Shown here piece by piece: positions 33,697 to 42,555 of a stretch of DNA of 64,000 nt; position 1 is the stretch's first letter, and each line of letters opens with the position of its first letter. Under the pieces are notes generated by a model, which ran no database searches, had not been told where the DNA came from, and saw only the letters and a list, made by a program, of their open reading frames with translations. This DNA is from Ramlibacter ginsenosidimutans. Its GTDB lineage: Bacteria; Pseudomonadota; Gammaproteobacteria; Burkholderiales; Burkholderiaceae_C. The stretch is taken from assembly GCF_016654015.1 (NCBI RefSeq), contig NZ_JAEPWM010000013.1, positions 62,001 to 126,000 on the forward strand, written 5' to 3'. A program made the position numbers and the translations under genes.

Positions 33697-34332
33697 ATGA
33701 AGAAAATGTTCGTCACGCTGGCGCTGGGTGCGCTGGCCGCCGCCGCCCACGCGGGCGCCATCGACAGCCTCGAGAACTTCGTGCGCAATGCGAAGACCGG
33801 TCACGCGGACTTCACCCAGGTGATCACCGCGCCGCCGCGCGACGGCCAGCCGGGACGGACCAAGTCGTCGAGCGGCTCGTTCGACTTCCAGCGCCCGAAC
33901 CGCTTCCGCTTCGAGTACCGCAAGCCCTTCGAACAGACCATCGTGGCCGACGGCCAGACGGTGTGGCTCTTCGACAAGGACCTGAACCAGGTCAGCCAGC
34001 GCAAGCAGGTGAAGGTGCTCGCCAACACGCCCGCAGCCGTGATCGCGGCGTCGCCGGACCTGGAGTCGATCAAGCGCGACTTCGAGCTGCAGCCGCTGCC
34101 GGACCAGGACGGCCTGCAATGGGTGCAGGCCACGCCGCGGCAGAAGGAAGGCCAGCTCACCAGCATGAAGATCGGATTCCGCGGCGACCAGCTCGCTGCG
34201 CTGGAGATCCAGGACAGCTTCGGGCAGCGCTCGGTGCTCACCTTCAACAACATGCAGGTGAACGCGCCCGTCAATCCGCAGACCTTCCACTTCACGCCGC
34301 CGAAGGGCGCGGACGTGCTGCAGGCGCCCTGA
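33697..34332 (+). CDS. lolA: Outer-membrane lipoprotein chaperone LolA
   Basis: LolA ferries lipoproteins across the periplasm from LolCDE to LolB. The 211-residue precursor has a signal peptide (MKKMFVTLALGALAAAAHA), then a half-barrel fold with FTQVITAPP and SGSFDFQRPNRFRFEYRKP. The ATG at 33697 has a GGAG site 8 bases upstream and starts with a normal signal; an upstream ATG at 33682 adds MLESP. It is placed between ftsK and rarA as expected. Confidence 0.95.
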   Translation: MKKMFVTLALGALAAAAHAGAIDSLENFVRNAKTGHADFTQVITAPPRDGQPGRTKSSSGSFDFQRPNRFRFEYRKPFEQTIVADGQTVWLFDKDLNQVSQRKQVKVLANTPAAVIAASPDLESIKRDFELQPLPDQDGLQWVQATPRQKEGQLTSMKIGFRGDQLAALEIQDSFGQRSVLTFNNMQVNAPVNPQTFHFTPPKGADVLQAP

Positions 34333-34359
34333 GCCGGGCCGGGCGTAGGGCGCAGGCTC

Positions 34360-34731
34360 CTAGATCTCGCGGGCGATCTGGTCCAGCTGCTTGCGCTCGA
34401 TGTATTCGTCCATGCGCGAGAGTAGCCGCCACCACTCCGAGCCGTCCTCGCGGTAGACGCGCACGGCGCCGGCGCGCACGAGGATCTTGCGCAGTTCGTC
34501 GTCGGTGAAGCCGCCGAGCGCCTTGCGCAAGGTCTCGAACGAGCGGTCGGTGAAGCTCTTGTGGCCCAGGAAATGGCGGGCGGTGGTCTCCGCCATGAAT
34601 TCTTCCTTGTGCTGCTCCTGCAGGATGCGCAGCTGGTTGCCGAACTGCTGCCGGTTCAGCAGGTAGCTGATGCCTCCGCCGATGAGGACCCCCAGCAGGG
34701 CGGCGAGCGCGGACCAGAAGGACGCTTGCAT
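34360..34731 (-). CDS. Hypothetical single-pass membrane protein
   Basis: I do not recognise this 123-residue protein. It has one N-terminal membrane helix (residues 5-26, with a GGGISYLL end). A basic, helical cytosolic part follows, with two conserved-looking blocks: HKSFTDRSFETLRKALGGFT, and VYREDGSEWWRLLSRMDEYI. The blocks look like a small SAM-/winged-helix-like domain. It is encoded opposite to the ftsK-lolA-rarA direction, between lolA and rarA, where Burkholderiales usually have no gene. Codon use looks normal. Confidence 0.7.
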   Translation of the reverse strand: MQASFWSALAALLGVLIGGGISYLLNRQQFGNQLRILQEQHKEEFMAETTARHFLGHKSFTDRSFETLRKALGGFTDDELRKILVRAGAVRVYREDGSEWWRLLSRMDEYIERKQLDQIAREI

Positions 34732-34742
34732 GATGGCCGCAA

Positions 34743-34748
34743 TATAAA
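34743..34748 (+). promoter_or_regulatory. Predicted -10 box of rarA, near-leaderless
   Basis: TATAAA lies 9 bases before the rarA ATG (34758) with no Shine-Dalgarno sequence between. It shares this layout with purN, the TetR gene and the DUF3422 gene. Confidence 0.35.
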
Positions 34749-34757
34749 CTGCCCGAC

Positions 34758-36056
34758 ATGAGCAGCAAGTCCGCCCACGCGCCCCTGGCCGAACGCCTGC
34801 GGCCGAAGTCCCTGGGCGAGGTGATCGGCCAGCAGCACCTCCTCGGCGAGGGCATGCCGCTGCGCATCGCCTTCGAGTCGGGCCAGCCCCACAGCTGCAT
34901 CCTGTGGGGCCCGCCCGGCACCGGCAAGACGACCATCGCGCGGCTGATGGCCGATGCCTTCGACGCGCAGTTCATCACCATCAGCGCGGTCCTGGGCGGG
35001 GTGAAGGACATCCGCGATGCCGTGGAGCAGGCGCTCATCGCGCAGGCGCACGGGCGCCGCACCATCGTCTTCGTCGACGAGGTGCACCGCTTCAACAAGA
35101 GCCAGCAGGACGCCTTCCTGCCGCACGTGGAGTCGGGGCTCTTCACCTTCATCGGGGCGACCACGGAGAACCCGTCGTTCGAGGTGAACTCCGCGCTGCT
35201 GTCGCGCGCTGCGGTCTACGTGCTGCAGCCGCTGGGCGAGGACGACCTGAAGCAGATCGTGCAGCGCGCCCAGGCCATCGACGCGGTGCCGGCGATCGAG
35301 CCCGCGGCGCTGGAGCGGCTGATCGCCTATGCGGACGGCGATGCGCGCCGGCTGCTGAACACGCTGGAGACGCTCGCGGTCGCCGCGAAGAAGGAAAAGC
35401 GCGACGAGATCACCGACGCCTGGCTGCTCAAGGTGCTGGGCGAGCGCATGCGCCGCTACGACAAGGGCGGCGAGCAGTTCTACGACACCATCAGCGCGCT
35501 GCACAAGTCCGTGCGCGGCTCGGACCCGGATGCGACGCTGTACTGGTTCGTGCGCATGCTCGATGGCGGCGTCGACCCGCGCTATGTCGCGCGGCGCATG
35601 ATCCGCATGGCCGTCGAGGACATCGGCCTGGCCGACCCGCGGGCGCTGCGCATGGCGCTCGACGCCTCCGAGGTGTACGAGCGCCTGGGCAGCCCCGAGG
35701 GCGAGCTCGCGCTGGCCGAGTGCCTCGTGTACCTGGCGATCGCGCCCAAATCCAATGCGGTGTACGTCGCGTACAACGAGGCGCGGGCGCTCGTGCGCAA
35801 GGACGGCACGCGCCCCGTGCCGCTGCACCTGCGCAACGCGCCCACGCGGCTGATGAAGGACCTCGGCTACGGCAAGGAGTACCGCTATGCGCACAACGAG
35901 GAGGGCGGCTTCGCGGCGGGCGAGGACTACTTCCCTGAGGGCATGAAGGCGCCCGTGTTCTACCGGCCGGTGGAGCGCGGGCTGGAGATCCGCATCGCGG
36001 AGAAGCTGCGGGAATTGCGCGCCTTGAACCGGAATCGCCAAGGGACAAACCCCTAG
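34758..36056 (+). CDS. rarA: Replication-associated recombination protein RarA (MgsA)
   Basis: RarA is a AAA+ ATPase related to clamp loaders and acts at stalled replication forks. The 432-residue protein has Walker A GPPGTGKTTIA near residue 51, Walker B IVFVDEVHRFNKSQQDAF near 100, sensor-1 TTENPSFEVN and the C-terminal MgsA tetramerisation domain (SNAVYVAYNEA). The family start is the ATG at 34758. It follows lolA in the conserved order; the unknown gene at 34360 interrupts. A terminator-like hairpin follows. Confidence 0.95.
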   Translation: MSSKSAHAPLAERLRPKSLGEVIGQQHLLGEGMPLRIAFESGQPHSCILWGPPGTGKTTIARLMADAFDAQFITISAVLGGVKDIRDAVEQALIAQAHGRRTIVFVDEVHRFNKSQQDAFLPHVESGLFTFIGATTENPSFEVNSALLSRAAVYVLQPLGEDDLKQIVQRAQAIDAVPAIEPAALERLIAYADGDARRLLNTLETLAVAAKKEKRDEITDAWLLKVLGERMRRYDKGGEQFYDTISALHKSVRGSDPDATLYWFVRMLDGGVDPRYVARRMIRMAVEDIGLADPRALRMALDASEVYERLGSPEGELALAECLVYLAIAPKSNAVYVAYNEARALVRKDGTRPVPLHLRNAPTRLMKDLGYGKEYRYAHNEEGGFAAGEDYFPEGMKAPVFYRPVERGLEIRIAEKLRELRALNRNRQGTNP

Positions 36057-36088
36057 AACACGGCAGAGGTACCGCGGGGTGCCCCGTT

Positions 36089-36138
36089 TACAATCGCGCC
36101 CGACAACCCGCCCAGGACCACCGCATGGCGGGTTTTTT
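36089..36138 (+). promoter_or_regulatory. Predicted livH promoter element and leader hairpin / rarA terminator
   Basis: A TACAATCGCG -10-like element (36089-36098) is followed by a hairpin with an 8-base perfect stem, AACCCGCC / GGCGGGTT (36105-36112, 36127-36134), and a T-run. It is a good intrinsic terminator of rarA. If the -10 is real, the transcript start falls right before the hairpin, 100 bases ahead of livH. Confidence 0.6.
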
Positions 36139-36207
36139 GCTAGATGGCGAAGTGCCTCACAAAGGCGCGCAATCGCCACGCGCGGAACAGAAACGGAGAA
36201 AACCTCT

Positions 36208-37137
36208 ATGGACATCCTGCTGCAGCAGATCATCAACGGTCTGGTCCTGGGGAGCATGTACGCCCTGGTCGCCCTGGGCTACACGATGGTGTACGGCATC
36301 ATCAACCTGATCAACTTCGCGCATGGCGACGTGCTCATGGTCGGCGCGCTCACCAGCTGGGCGATCATCACCAAGGCGCAGGATGCGATGCCGGGCATCC
36401 CCGGCTGGCTGCTGCTGCTGGTCGCACTCGTGATCTCCTGCGTCGTGGCCGCCGCCCTGAACTTCACCATCGAGAAGGTGGCGTACCGGCCGCTGCGCAA
36501 CAGCCCCAAGCTCGCTCCGCTGATCACGGCGATCGGAATGTCGATCCTGCTGCAGACGCTGGCGATGATCATCTTCAAGCCGAATTACAAGCCGTATCCG
36601 ACGCTGCTGCCGCCCAAGCCGATCCAGTTCGGGGGTGCGGTGATCACGACGACGCAGATCATGATCCTGGGGATGACGGTGGTCTCTCTGGCCATCCTCA
36701 TGTACCTGGTGAACTACACGCGGCTCGGACGCGCGATGCGGGCGACCGCCGAAAACCCGCGGGTCGCCGCGCTGATGGGGGTGAAACCGGACATGGTGAT
36801 CTCGGCGACCTTCATCATCGGCGCGGTGCTCGCCACCATCGCGGGCGTGATGTACGCGTCCAACTACGGGACGGTGCAGCACACCATGGGCTTCCTGCCG
36901 GGACTGAAGGCCTTCACCGCGGCGGTGTTCGGCGGCATCGGCAACCTTGCCGGCGCGGTCGTCGGGGGCGTGCTGCTCGGGCTGATCGAGTCGATCGGCT
37001 CCGGCTACCTCAGTGTCGTGACCGGAGGGCTGCTGGGGAGCAACTACTCCGACATCTTCGCGTTCATCGTGCTGATCGTGGTGCTCACGCTGCGGCCCTC
37101 CGGCCTGCTGGGCGAACGCGTCGCGGACCGCGCCTGA
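36208..37137 (+). CDS. livH: Branched-chain amino-acid ABC transporter permease LivH
   Basis: This 309-residue inner-membrane permease of the HAAT family has eight membrane segments. The N-terminus MDILLQQIINGLVLGSMYAL and the EAA-like RAMRATAENPRVAALMGV region near residue 175 are visible. With LivM it forms the channel of an uptake system for Leu/Ile/Val or related substrates. The ATG at 36208 is the family start; a longer open frame from 36079 lacks support. It is first of the livHMGF operon; the gap to livM is 13 bases. Confidence 0.95.
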   Translation: MDILLQQIINGLVLGSMYALVALGYTMVYGIINLINFAHGDVLMVGALTSWAIITKAQDAMPGIPGWLLLLVALVISCVVAAALNFTIEKVAYRPLRNSPKLAPLITAIGMSILLQTLAMIIFKPNYKPYPTLLPPKPIQFGGAVITTTQIMILGMTVVSLAILMYLVNYTRLGRAMRATAENPRVAALMGVKPDMVISATFIIGAVLATIAGVMYASNYGTVQHTMGFLPGLKAFTAAVFGGIGNLAGAVVGGVLLGLIESIGSGYLSVVTGGLLGSNYSDIFAFIVLIVVLTLRPSGLLGERVADRA

Positions 37138-37150
37138 AGGAGACCGCAGC

Positions 37151-38245
37151 ATGAAGACCCCGAACCGGAAGGTCCTCTGGATCGTCGGCGCCATCGCCCT
37201 GGCGATCTTTCCCCTGCTGCTGCAGGCCGCGGGCAATTTCTGGGTGCGCATCGCCGACAGCGCGCTGCTGTACGTGCTGCTCGCCCTGGGCCTGAACATC
37301 GTGGTGGGCTATGCCGGCCTGCTGGACCTGGGCTTCGTCGCCTTCTTCGCGATCGGCGCCTACACCTTCGCCCTGACGGCCTCGCCGCACCTGTCCGAGA
37401 ACTTCCCCTGGATCGCGCAGCACCTCGGCGATGCGCTGCACCTGTCCGTGTGGCTGGCGATCCCGCTCGGGGCCGCGGTGGCGGGCGTGTTCGGCATCCT
37501 GCTGGGTGCGCCGACGCTGAAGCTGCGCGGCGACTACCTGGCCATCGTGACGCTGGGCTTCGGCGAAATCATCCGTGTGTTCCTGAACAACCTCGACCAG
37601 CCGGTGAACGTCACGAACGGGCCCAAGGGCATTTCGCAGATCGACTCGGCGCACCTGTTCTCGCTGGATTTCGCGCGCCCGCTGGACGTCACCGAGACCT
37701 ATTCGGTCAACTCGGTGACGCTCTACTACTACCTGTTCCTGCTGCTCGCCCTGGCCAGCGTGCTCATCTGCCACCGGCTCGAACTCTCCCGCATCGGTCG
37801 TGCGTGGATGGCGATCCGCGAAGACGAGATCGCGGCCAAGGCCATGGGCATCAACACGCGCAACATGAAGCTGCTGGCCTTCGGCATGGGCGCCACCTTC
37901 GGCGGCGTGTCGGGCGTGATGTTCGCCGCCTTCCAGGGCTTCGTCTCGCCGGAGTCCTTCAGCCTGATGGAGTCGGTGATGATCGTCGCCATGGTGGTGC
38001 TGGGCGGCATCGGCCACCTGCCGGGGGTGATCCTCGGGGCGGTGCTCCTGTCCGCCCTGCCGGAGGTGCTGCGCTGGGTGTCCGGCGTCTTCGACCTGCA
38101 GTCGCTCACGGGCGGCCGGCTCGACGCGTCGATCCTGCGCCAGTTGCTCATCGCGCTCGCGATGATCATCGTCATGCTGCTGCGTCCGCGCGGGCTCTGG
38201 CCCACCAGCGAGCACGGCAAGGTGCCGCAAGTCCCGGTGAAATAA
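37151..38245 (+). CDS. livM: Branched-chain amino-acid ABC transporter permease LivM
   Basis: This 364-residue permease pairs with LivH. The LivM motif GYAGLLDLGFVAFFAIGAYT lies near residue 55, and the cytosolic coupling loop GRAWMAIREDEIAAKAMGIN near 218. AGGAG precedes the ATG. livG follows after 10 bases. Confidence 0.95.
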   Translation: MKTPNRKVLWIVGAIALAIFPLLLQAAGNFWVRIADSALLYVLLALGLNIVVGYAGLLDLGFVAFFAIGAYTFALTASPHLSENFPWIAQHLGDALHLSVWLAIPLGAAVAGVFGILLGAPTLKLRGDYLAIVTLGFGEIIRVFLNNLDQPVNVTNGPKGISQIDSAHLFSLDFARPLDVTETYSVNSVTLYYYLFLLLALASVLICHRLELSRIGRAWMAIREDEIAAKAMGINTRNMKLLAFGMGATFGGVSGVMFAAFQGFVSPESFSLMESVMIVAMVVLGGIGHLPGVILGAVLLSALPEVLRWVSGVFDLQSLTGGRLDASILRQLLIALAMIIVMLLRPRGLWPTSEHGKVPQVPVK

Positions 38246-38255
38246 GGAGGACCGC

Positions 38256-39059
38256 ATGGCAGACGTCGTCCTCCGCGTGGCGGGCATTTCCAAGCGCTTC
38301 GGCGGGCTGCAGGCCCTGTCGGACGTCGGTCTCACGATCGAGCGAGGCCAGGTGTACGGCCTGATCGGCCCCAACGGCGCGGGCAAGACCACCTTCTTCA
38401 ACGTGATCACCGGGCTGTACACGCCGGACAGCGGCAGCTTCGAGCTGGCCGGCAAGCCGTACACGCCCAGCGCCGTGCACGAAGTCGCCAAGGCCGGCAT
38501 CGCGCGCACCTTCCAGAACATCCGCCTGTTCGCGGACATGACGGCGCTGGAGAACGTGATGGTGGGCCGGCACGTGCGCACGCATTCCGGCCTGATCGGC
38601 GCGGTGTTCCGCACGCGCGGCTTCAAGGAGGAGGAGGCGGCCATCGCGAAGCGCGCGCAGGAACTGCTCGATTACGTCGGCATCGGCCGCTTCACCGAGT
38701 ACAAGGCCCGCACGCTCTCGTACGGCGACCAGCGCCGCCTGGAGATCGCCCGCGCGCTCGCGACCGACCCGCAGCTGATCGCCCTGGACGAGCCGGCGGC
38801 CGGCATGAACTCCACCGAGAAGGTGGTGCTCCGGGAGCTGATCGACCGCATCCGCAAGGACGGCCGCACCATCCTGCTGATCGAGCACGACGTGAAGCTG
38901 GTGATGGGGCTGTGCGACCGCGTGACGGTGCTCGACTACGGCAAGCAGATTGCCGAAGGCTCGCCGTACGACGTGCAGCGCGACGAGAAGGTGATCGAGG
39001 CCTACCTGGGCCACAGCCACAAGCCGACGCAGGCCAAGGCCGCAGGAGAGGCGCAATGA
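38256..39059 (+). CDS. livG: Branched-chain amino-acid ABC transporter ATPase LivG
   Basis: This 267-residue ABC ATPase has Walker A GPNGAGKTTFFN near residue 38, the signature LSYGDQRRLEIARAL near 160 and the Walker B LIALDEPAAGMN. The C-terminal extension is typical of LivG. The stop overlaps the livF ATG by 4 bases (ATGA), so translation is coupled. Confidence 0.95.
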   Translation: MADVVLRVAGISKRFGGLQALSDVGLTIERGQVYGLIGPNGAGKTTFFNVITGLYTPDSGSFELAGKPYTPSAVHEVAKAGIARTFQNIRLFADMTALENVMVGRHVRTHSGLIGAVFRTRGFKEEEAAIAKRAQELLDYVGIGRFTEYKARTLSYGDQRRLEIARALATDPQLIALDEPAAGMNSTEKVVLRELIDRIRKDGRTILLIEHDVKLVMGLCDRVTVLDYGKQIAEGSPYDVQRDEKVIEAYLGHSHKPTQAKAAGEAQ

Positions 39060-39772
39060 GCGAGACGCTGCTGAAGGTCAGTGGGCTGAAGGTCGCCTAT
39101 GGCGGCATCCAGGCGGTGAAGGGCGTGGACTTCGAGGTGCGGGCCGGCGAGCTGGTTTCGCTGATCGGCTCCAACGGCGCGGGCAAGACCACCACCATGA
39201 AGGCCATCACCGGCCTGTTGCCGCTCTCTGCGGGGGACATCCAGTTCATGGGCCAGAGCGTCCGCGGCCGCGGGGCCTGGGACATGGTGAAGCAGGGCCT
39301 CGCCATGGTGCCCGAGGGCCGCGGGGTCTTCACGCGGATGTCCATCACGGAGAACCTGCAGATGGGCGCGCACATCCGCACGGACAAGGCGGGCATCGCG
39401 GAGGACATGGAGCGCGTGTTCACGACCTTCCCGCGACTGAAGGAGCGCAAGGACCAGCTCGCCGGCACGATGTCCGGGGGCGAGCAGCAGATGCTGGCGA
39501 TGGGGCGCGCGCTCATGAGCCGGCCCAAGGTGCTGCTGATGGACGAGCCGTCGATGGGGCTGTCGCCCATCATGGTCGACAAGATCTTCGAGGTGGTGCG
39601 CGACGTGCACAGTCGGGGCGTCACCATCCTGCTCGTCGAGCAGAACGCCAGCCGGGCCCTGGAAATCGCGGACCGCGGCTACGTCATGGAGTCCGGCCTC
39701 ATCACCATGAGCGGCGACGCGAAGAAGATGCTCGACGACCCGAAGGTGCGCGCCGCCTACCTCGGCGAGTGA
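39056..39772 (+). CDS. livF: Branched-chain amino-acid ABC transporter ATPase LivF
   Basis: This 238-residue ABC ATPase has Walker A GSNGAGKTTTMK near residue 39, the signature MSGGEQQMLAMGRAL near 138 and the Walker B VLLMDEPSMGL. The short LivF length and the APLG end fit the family. It closes the operon. No LivJ/K binding protein is next to it, so the receptor must be encoded elsewhere. The gene ends 10 bases from a convergent beta-barrel protein gene. Confidence 0.95.
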   Translation: MSETLLKVSGLKVAYGGIQAVKGVDFEVRAGELVSLIGSNGAGKTTTMKAITGLLPLSAGDIQFMGQSVRGRGAWDMVKQGLAMVPEGRGVFTRMSITENLQMGAHIRTDKAGIAEDMERVFTTFPRLKERKDQLAGTMSGGEQQMLAMGRALMSRPKVLLMDEPSMGLSPIMVDKIFEVVRDVHSRGVTILLVEQNASRALEIADRGYVMESGLITMSGDAKKMLDDPKVRAAYLGE

Positions 39773-39782
39773 GCCGCGCGCT

Positions 39783-40322
39783 TCAGTAGCGCCACTGCAG
39801 GCCGAGGCTCGTGCGCCAGTCGCGCACGTCGCCGATCCCGCGGACCTCGTATGCGTCCAGCCCCACGGCGGCATTAGCCCTGCGGGAGAAATCCCAGCTG
39901 AGCCCCACGCCGTACGTGAGGCCGCCGTCGCGCGCGCCCATGAATTGCGCGGCAGAAGGGGACCGGTTCACTGTGGTGCCGATGCGGCCGTAGACACCGA
40001 GGTCCTGCACGATGCCGGCCTTGCCGACCAGGCTGAGGTTCAGGCCGGGGCTGCGTCCGACGCGGATGGCGGCGAGCCGGTCGGCTTCACTGATCTGCAG
40101 GCTGAGGCTGCGCGGCGCCGTCTCGCTGGAGTACAGGGACACGCTGCTCGCGTCGCTGCACGCGAGCGTGTAGCTGCTGCACGGCAGCCGCTCTTCGCCC
40201 GCTGGCTGCAGGCCGAGCGGGCTGAGGCCCGAGCGCCATCGCAGCATCCCGCCGGAGTCGGGCAGCGCCGCGCTCGCGGCCACTGCAAGGACCAATCCCA
40301 GGACACACTGCTGCATGCGCAT
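39783..40322 (-). CDS. Small outer-membrane beta-barrel-like protein
   Basis: This 179-residue secreted protein has a signal peptide (MRMQQCVLGLVLAVAASAA). Amphipathic strands follow (GLNLSLVGKAGIVQDLGVYG, then GLTYGVGLSWDFS) and the chain ends in WRY, an aromatic end recognised by the BAM machinery. It looks like an OmpA/OmpX-type opacity protein of unknown role. Two cysteines in PCSSYTLACSD could pair. Its 3' end meets livF. Confidence 0.65.
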   Translation of the reverse strand: MRMQQCVLGLVLAVAASAALPDSGGMLRWRSGLSPLGLQPAGEERLPCSSYTLACSDASSVSLYSSETAPRSLSLQISEADRLAAIRVGRSPGLNLSLVGKAGIVQDLGVYGRIGTTVNRSPSAAQFMGARDGGLTYGVGLSWDFSRRANAAVGLDAYEVRGIGDVRDWRTSLGLQWRY

Positions 40323-40424
40323 GGCGGCTCCCTCTTGCTCGTTTGAAGGAACAATGTGGCCCGCGGCTGAGGCAGCGCGTGTCGGACAAATCTCACAAGC
40401 GATGTAGGAGGCCCGGCTCAGCCT

Positions 40425-41393
40425 TTAATCCACCTTGGCGCCCGACGCCTTCACCACTTTTTCGTATTTGGCCAGTTCGGCATGCATGAAACGGCCGAAC
40501 TCCTCGGGGGTGGTGGGCACTGGCTCCGCCATCAGGCTGGCGAACCGCGCCTTGGTCTCGGGGGCATTGAGCGCGGCGACGAAGGCCTGGTTCAGCCGGT
40601 GGATCGTCTCGGGCGGCGTCCCGGCCGGTGCGACCAGCCCCCACCAGGTATCGATGGCGAAGCCTTTGAGGGTGTCGGCCACCGGCGGCGCGTCCGGGAG
40701 ACTGGGCGAGCGGTGCAAGGTGGTGACGGCCAGCGCCTTCAGCTTGCCGGCGCGGATGTTCGGCGCTGCGGTGGCGAGGTTGTCGAAGTTGAAGTCGACC
40801 TGCCCCGAGAGGAGCGCCAGCTGTGCCGGGTTGCCGCCGTTGTACGGAATGTGCACGGCGTAGATGCCGGCGTCGCGCTTGAACATCTCGCCCGCGAGAT
40901 GGCCCGCGCTGCCATTGCCGCCGCTGCCGTAATTGAGCCGGCCGGGGTTGGCTTTCGCGTACGCGATCAGGTCGGCGACGCTGGCGATCTTCAGGCGCGT
41001 GGCCGTCTGCGTGTTCATGACGAGCACGTTGGGCACGCGCACCATCTGCGTGATGGGCGCGAAGTCCCGGGCCGCGTCGTACGGCATCTTGCCGAACAGC
41101 CAGGGGTTGATCGCATGCGTGGCGGTTGCGGCGATGCCGATCGTGCTGCCATCGGGTGCGGCCTTGGCCACCACGTCCGCGCCGATGTTGCCGCCGCCGC
41201 CGGGGCGGTTCTCGATGATCACGGTGCCCAGGCTGTCCTTCACCCGCTCGGCGAGCACGCGCGCGGTGAGGTCGATCGGGCCGCCGGGCGCGTACGGCAC
41301 GATGATGCGGATGGGCTTGCCTTGCGCCCGCACCGCAGGCGCGGACAGCATGGCGGCGGAGAACGATCCCAGGAGGAGGTGTCGGCGTTTCAT
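40425..41393 (-). CDS. Bug-family periplasmic solute-binding protein (TctC-like)
   Basis: This 322-residue receptor has a signal peptide (MKRRHLLLGSFSAAMLSAPAVRAQ) and the Bug fold: PIRIIVPYAPGGPIDLTAR near the mature N-terminus, NRPGGGGNIGADVVAKA near 75 and AHIPYNGGNPAQ-type binding loops. Bug proteins bind carboxylates and feed TctAB permeases. The nearest TctAB is 36 kb away, so no partner is certain. The ATG at 41393 is chosen because it begins a normal signal peptide; the open frame extends upstream. Confidence 0.9.
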   Translation of the reverse strand: MKRRHLLLGSFSAAMLSAPAVRAQGKPIRIIVPYAPGGPIDLTARVLAERVKDSLGTVIIENRPGGGGNIGADVVAKAAPDGSTIGIAATATHAINPWLFGKMPYDAARDFAPITQMVRVPNVLVMNTQTATRLKIASVADLIAYAKANPGRLNYGSGGNGSAGHLAGEMFKRDAGIYAVHIPYNGGNPAQLALLSGQVDFNFDNLATAAPNIRAGKLKALAVTTLHRSPSLPDAPPVADTLKGFAIDTWWGLVAPAGTPPETIHRLNQAFVAALNAPETKARFASLMAEPVPTTPEEFGRFMHAELAKYEKVVKASGAKVD

Positions 41394-41466
41394 GCCCGCA
41401 TTGTCGCAAGCTCGCGGGCGCACTGCAGAGCCTGTGCTGCGGGGCAGGGCGCCGCAGCCGATGCGC

Positions 41467-42513
41467 TCAGTGCTTGTCGGCCTCGGTGGTGAACGAGTCC
41501 GCGAAGAATTCCTCCGCCGGCAACTGGCACTTCGCGCTGTATTCGGCACGGGCGGAATCGACCACGATCGGGGCGCCGCAGGCATAGACCTGGTATGCGG
41601 AAAGATCCGGGTGGTCCTCGATCACCGCGCGGTGCACGAAGCCGGTCCGGCCGGTCCAGTTGTCCTCGGGCAGGGCGTCGGACACGACGGGCACGTACTG
41701 CAGGTTGGGCATGTCCGCCAGGCGCTCGCGCACCCACGCATCCATGTAGAGGTCACCGGGACGCCGGCCGCCCCAGTAGAGCGTGGCGGGACGCTGGATA
41801 CCCTTGAACTGCATGTGCTCGAGGAGCGCCTTGATCGGGGCGAAACCCGTGCCGGAGGCCAGCAGGATCATGGGTTTGTCCGAATCCTCCCGCAGGTAGA
41901 AGCTGCCGAACGGGCCCTCCACGCGCAGGATCTCCTTCTCCTTCATCGCCGTGAACACGTGGTCGGTGAACTTGCCGCCGGGCATGTGCCGGATGTGCAG
42001 TTCGACGCCGGGTCCGTTGTGCGGCGCGTTGGCCATGGAGTAGCTGCGGCGGGCGCCGTCGCGCAGGATGAACTCGATGTACTGGCCGGCGTGGTAGCGC
42101 AGCGTGTCGTTCGCGGGCAGCTGCAGCTTGACGATCATCACGTCGTGCGAGACCTTCTCCAGCGAGCTCACGCGCGAAGGCATCTTGCGCACCGGGAACG
42201 CGCTTTCGTCCGTGACCTGCCGCGATTCGAGCACCACGTCGGTTTGCGGCACCGCGCAGCAGGTGAGGATCAGGCCGTTGGCTTCCTCCTCCGCCGACAA
42301 GGCCTTGCTCTGGTGGGGGCCGTGCACCACCGAGCCCTCCAGCTTCTTGCACTTGCAGGAACCGCAGGCCCCGTCCTTGCAGCCATAGGGCATGCCGATG
42401 CCCTGCCGGATGGCCGCCGGCAGGATCGCTTCGCCGCTGTCGACGGAGAAGCTGCGACCACTGGGCTGCACCGTGATCTGGAAGGGGCCGGCGTTCGCCG
42501 TGCTGGCTGTCAT
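41467..42513 (-). CDS. Ferredoxin-NAD(P)H reductase (CDP-6-deoxy-delta-3,4-glucoseen reductase-like)
   Basis: This 348-residue electron-transfer protein has an N-terminal plant-type 2Fe-2S ferredoxin domain (CKDGACGSCKCK with a later Cys, about 44-85). FAD-binding (RSYSMANAP near 165) and NAD-binding (LLASGTGFAPIKALLEH near 230) domains follow. The order and length match proteins annotated as CDP-6-deoxy-delta-3,4-glucoseen reductase or oxygenase reductase components. The electron acceptor is unknown; no oxygenase lies beside it. It is divergent from the epimerase-like gene. Confidence 0.87.
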   Translation of the reverse strand: MTASTANAGPFQITVQPSGRSFSVDSGEAILPAAIRQGIGMPYGCKDGACGSCKCKKLEGSVVHGPHQSKALSAEEEANGLILTCCAVPQTDVVLESRQVTDESAFPVRKMPSRVSSLEKVSHDVMIVKLQLPANDTLRYHAGQYIEFILRDGARRSYSMANAPHNGPGVELHIRHMPGGKFTDHVFTAMKEKEILRVEGPFGSFYLREDSDKPMILLASGTGFAPIKALLEHMQFKGIQRPATLYWGGRRPGDLYMDAWVRERLADMPNLQYVPVVSDALPEDNWTGRTGFVHRAVIEDHPDLSAYQVYACGAPIVVDSARAEYSAKCQLPAEEFFADSFTTEADKH

Positions 42514-42555
42514 GCTTTGGGTATCCTCGGGCTCTTTGCTCTTGCTGGTGCGATT

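Noticed and set aside
38912..39055. Longer N-terminus for livF
   Set aside because: The extra residues overlap the livG end and lack conservation; the ATGA junction at 39056 gives the normal LivF start.
40933..42555. Upstream in-frame extension of the epimerase-like gene
   Set aside because: It overlaps the Bug and ferredoxin-reductase genes in antisense and has no family similarity; the Rossmann motif must be near the N-terminus.
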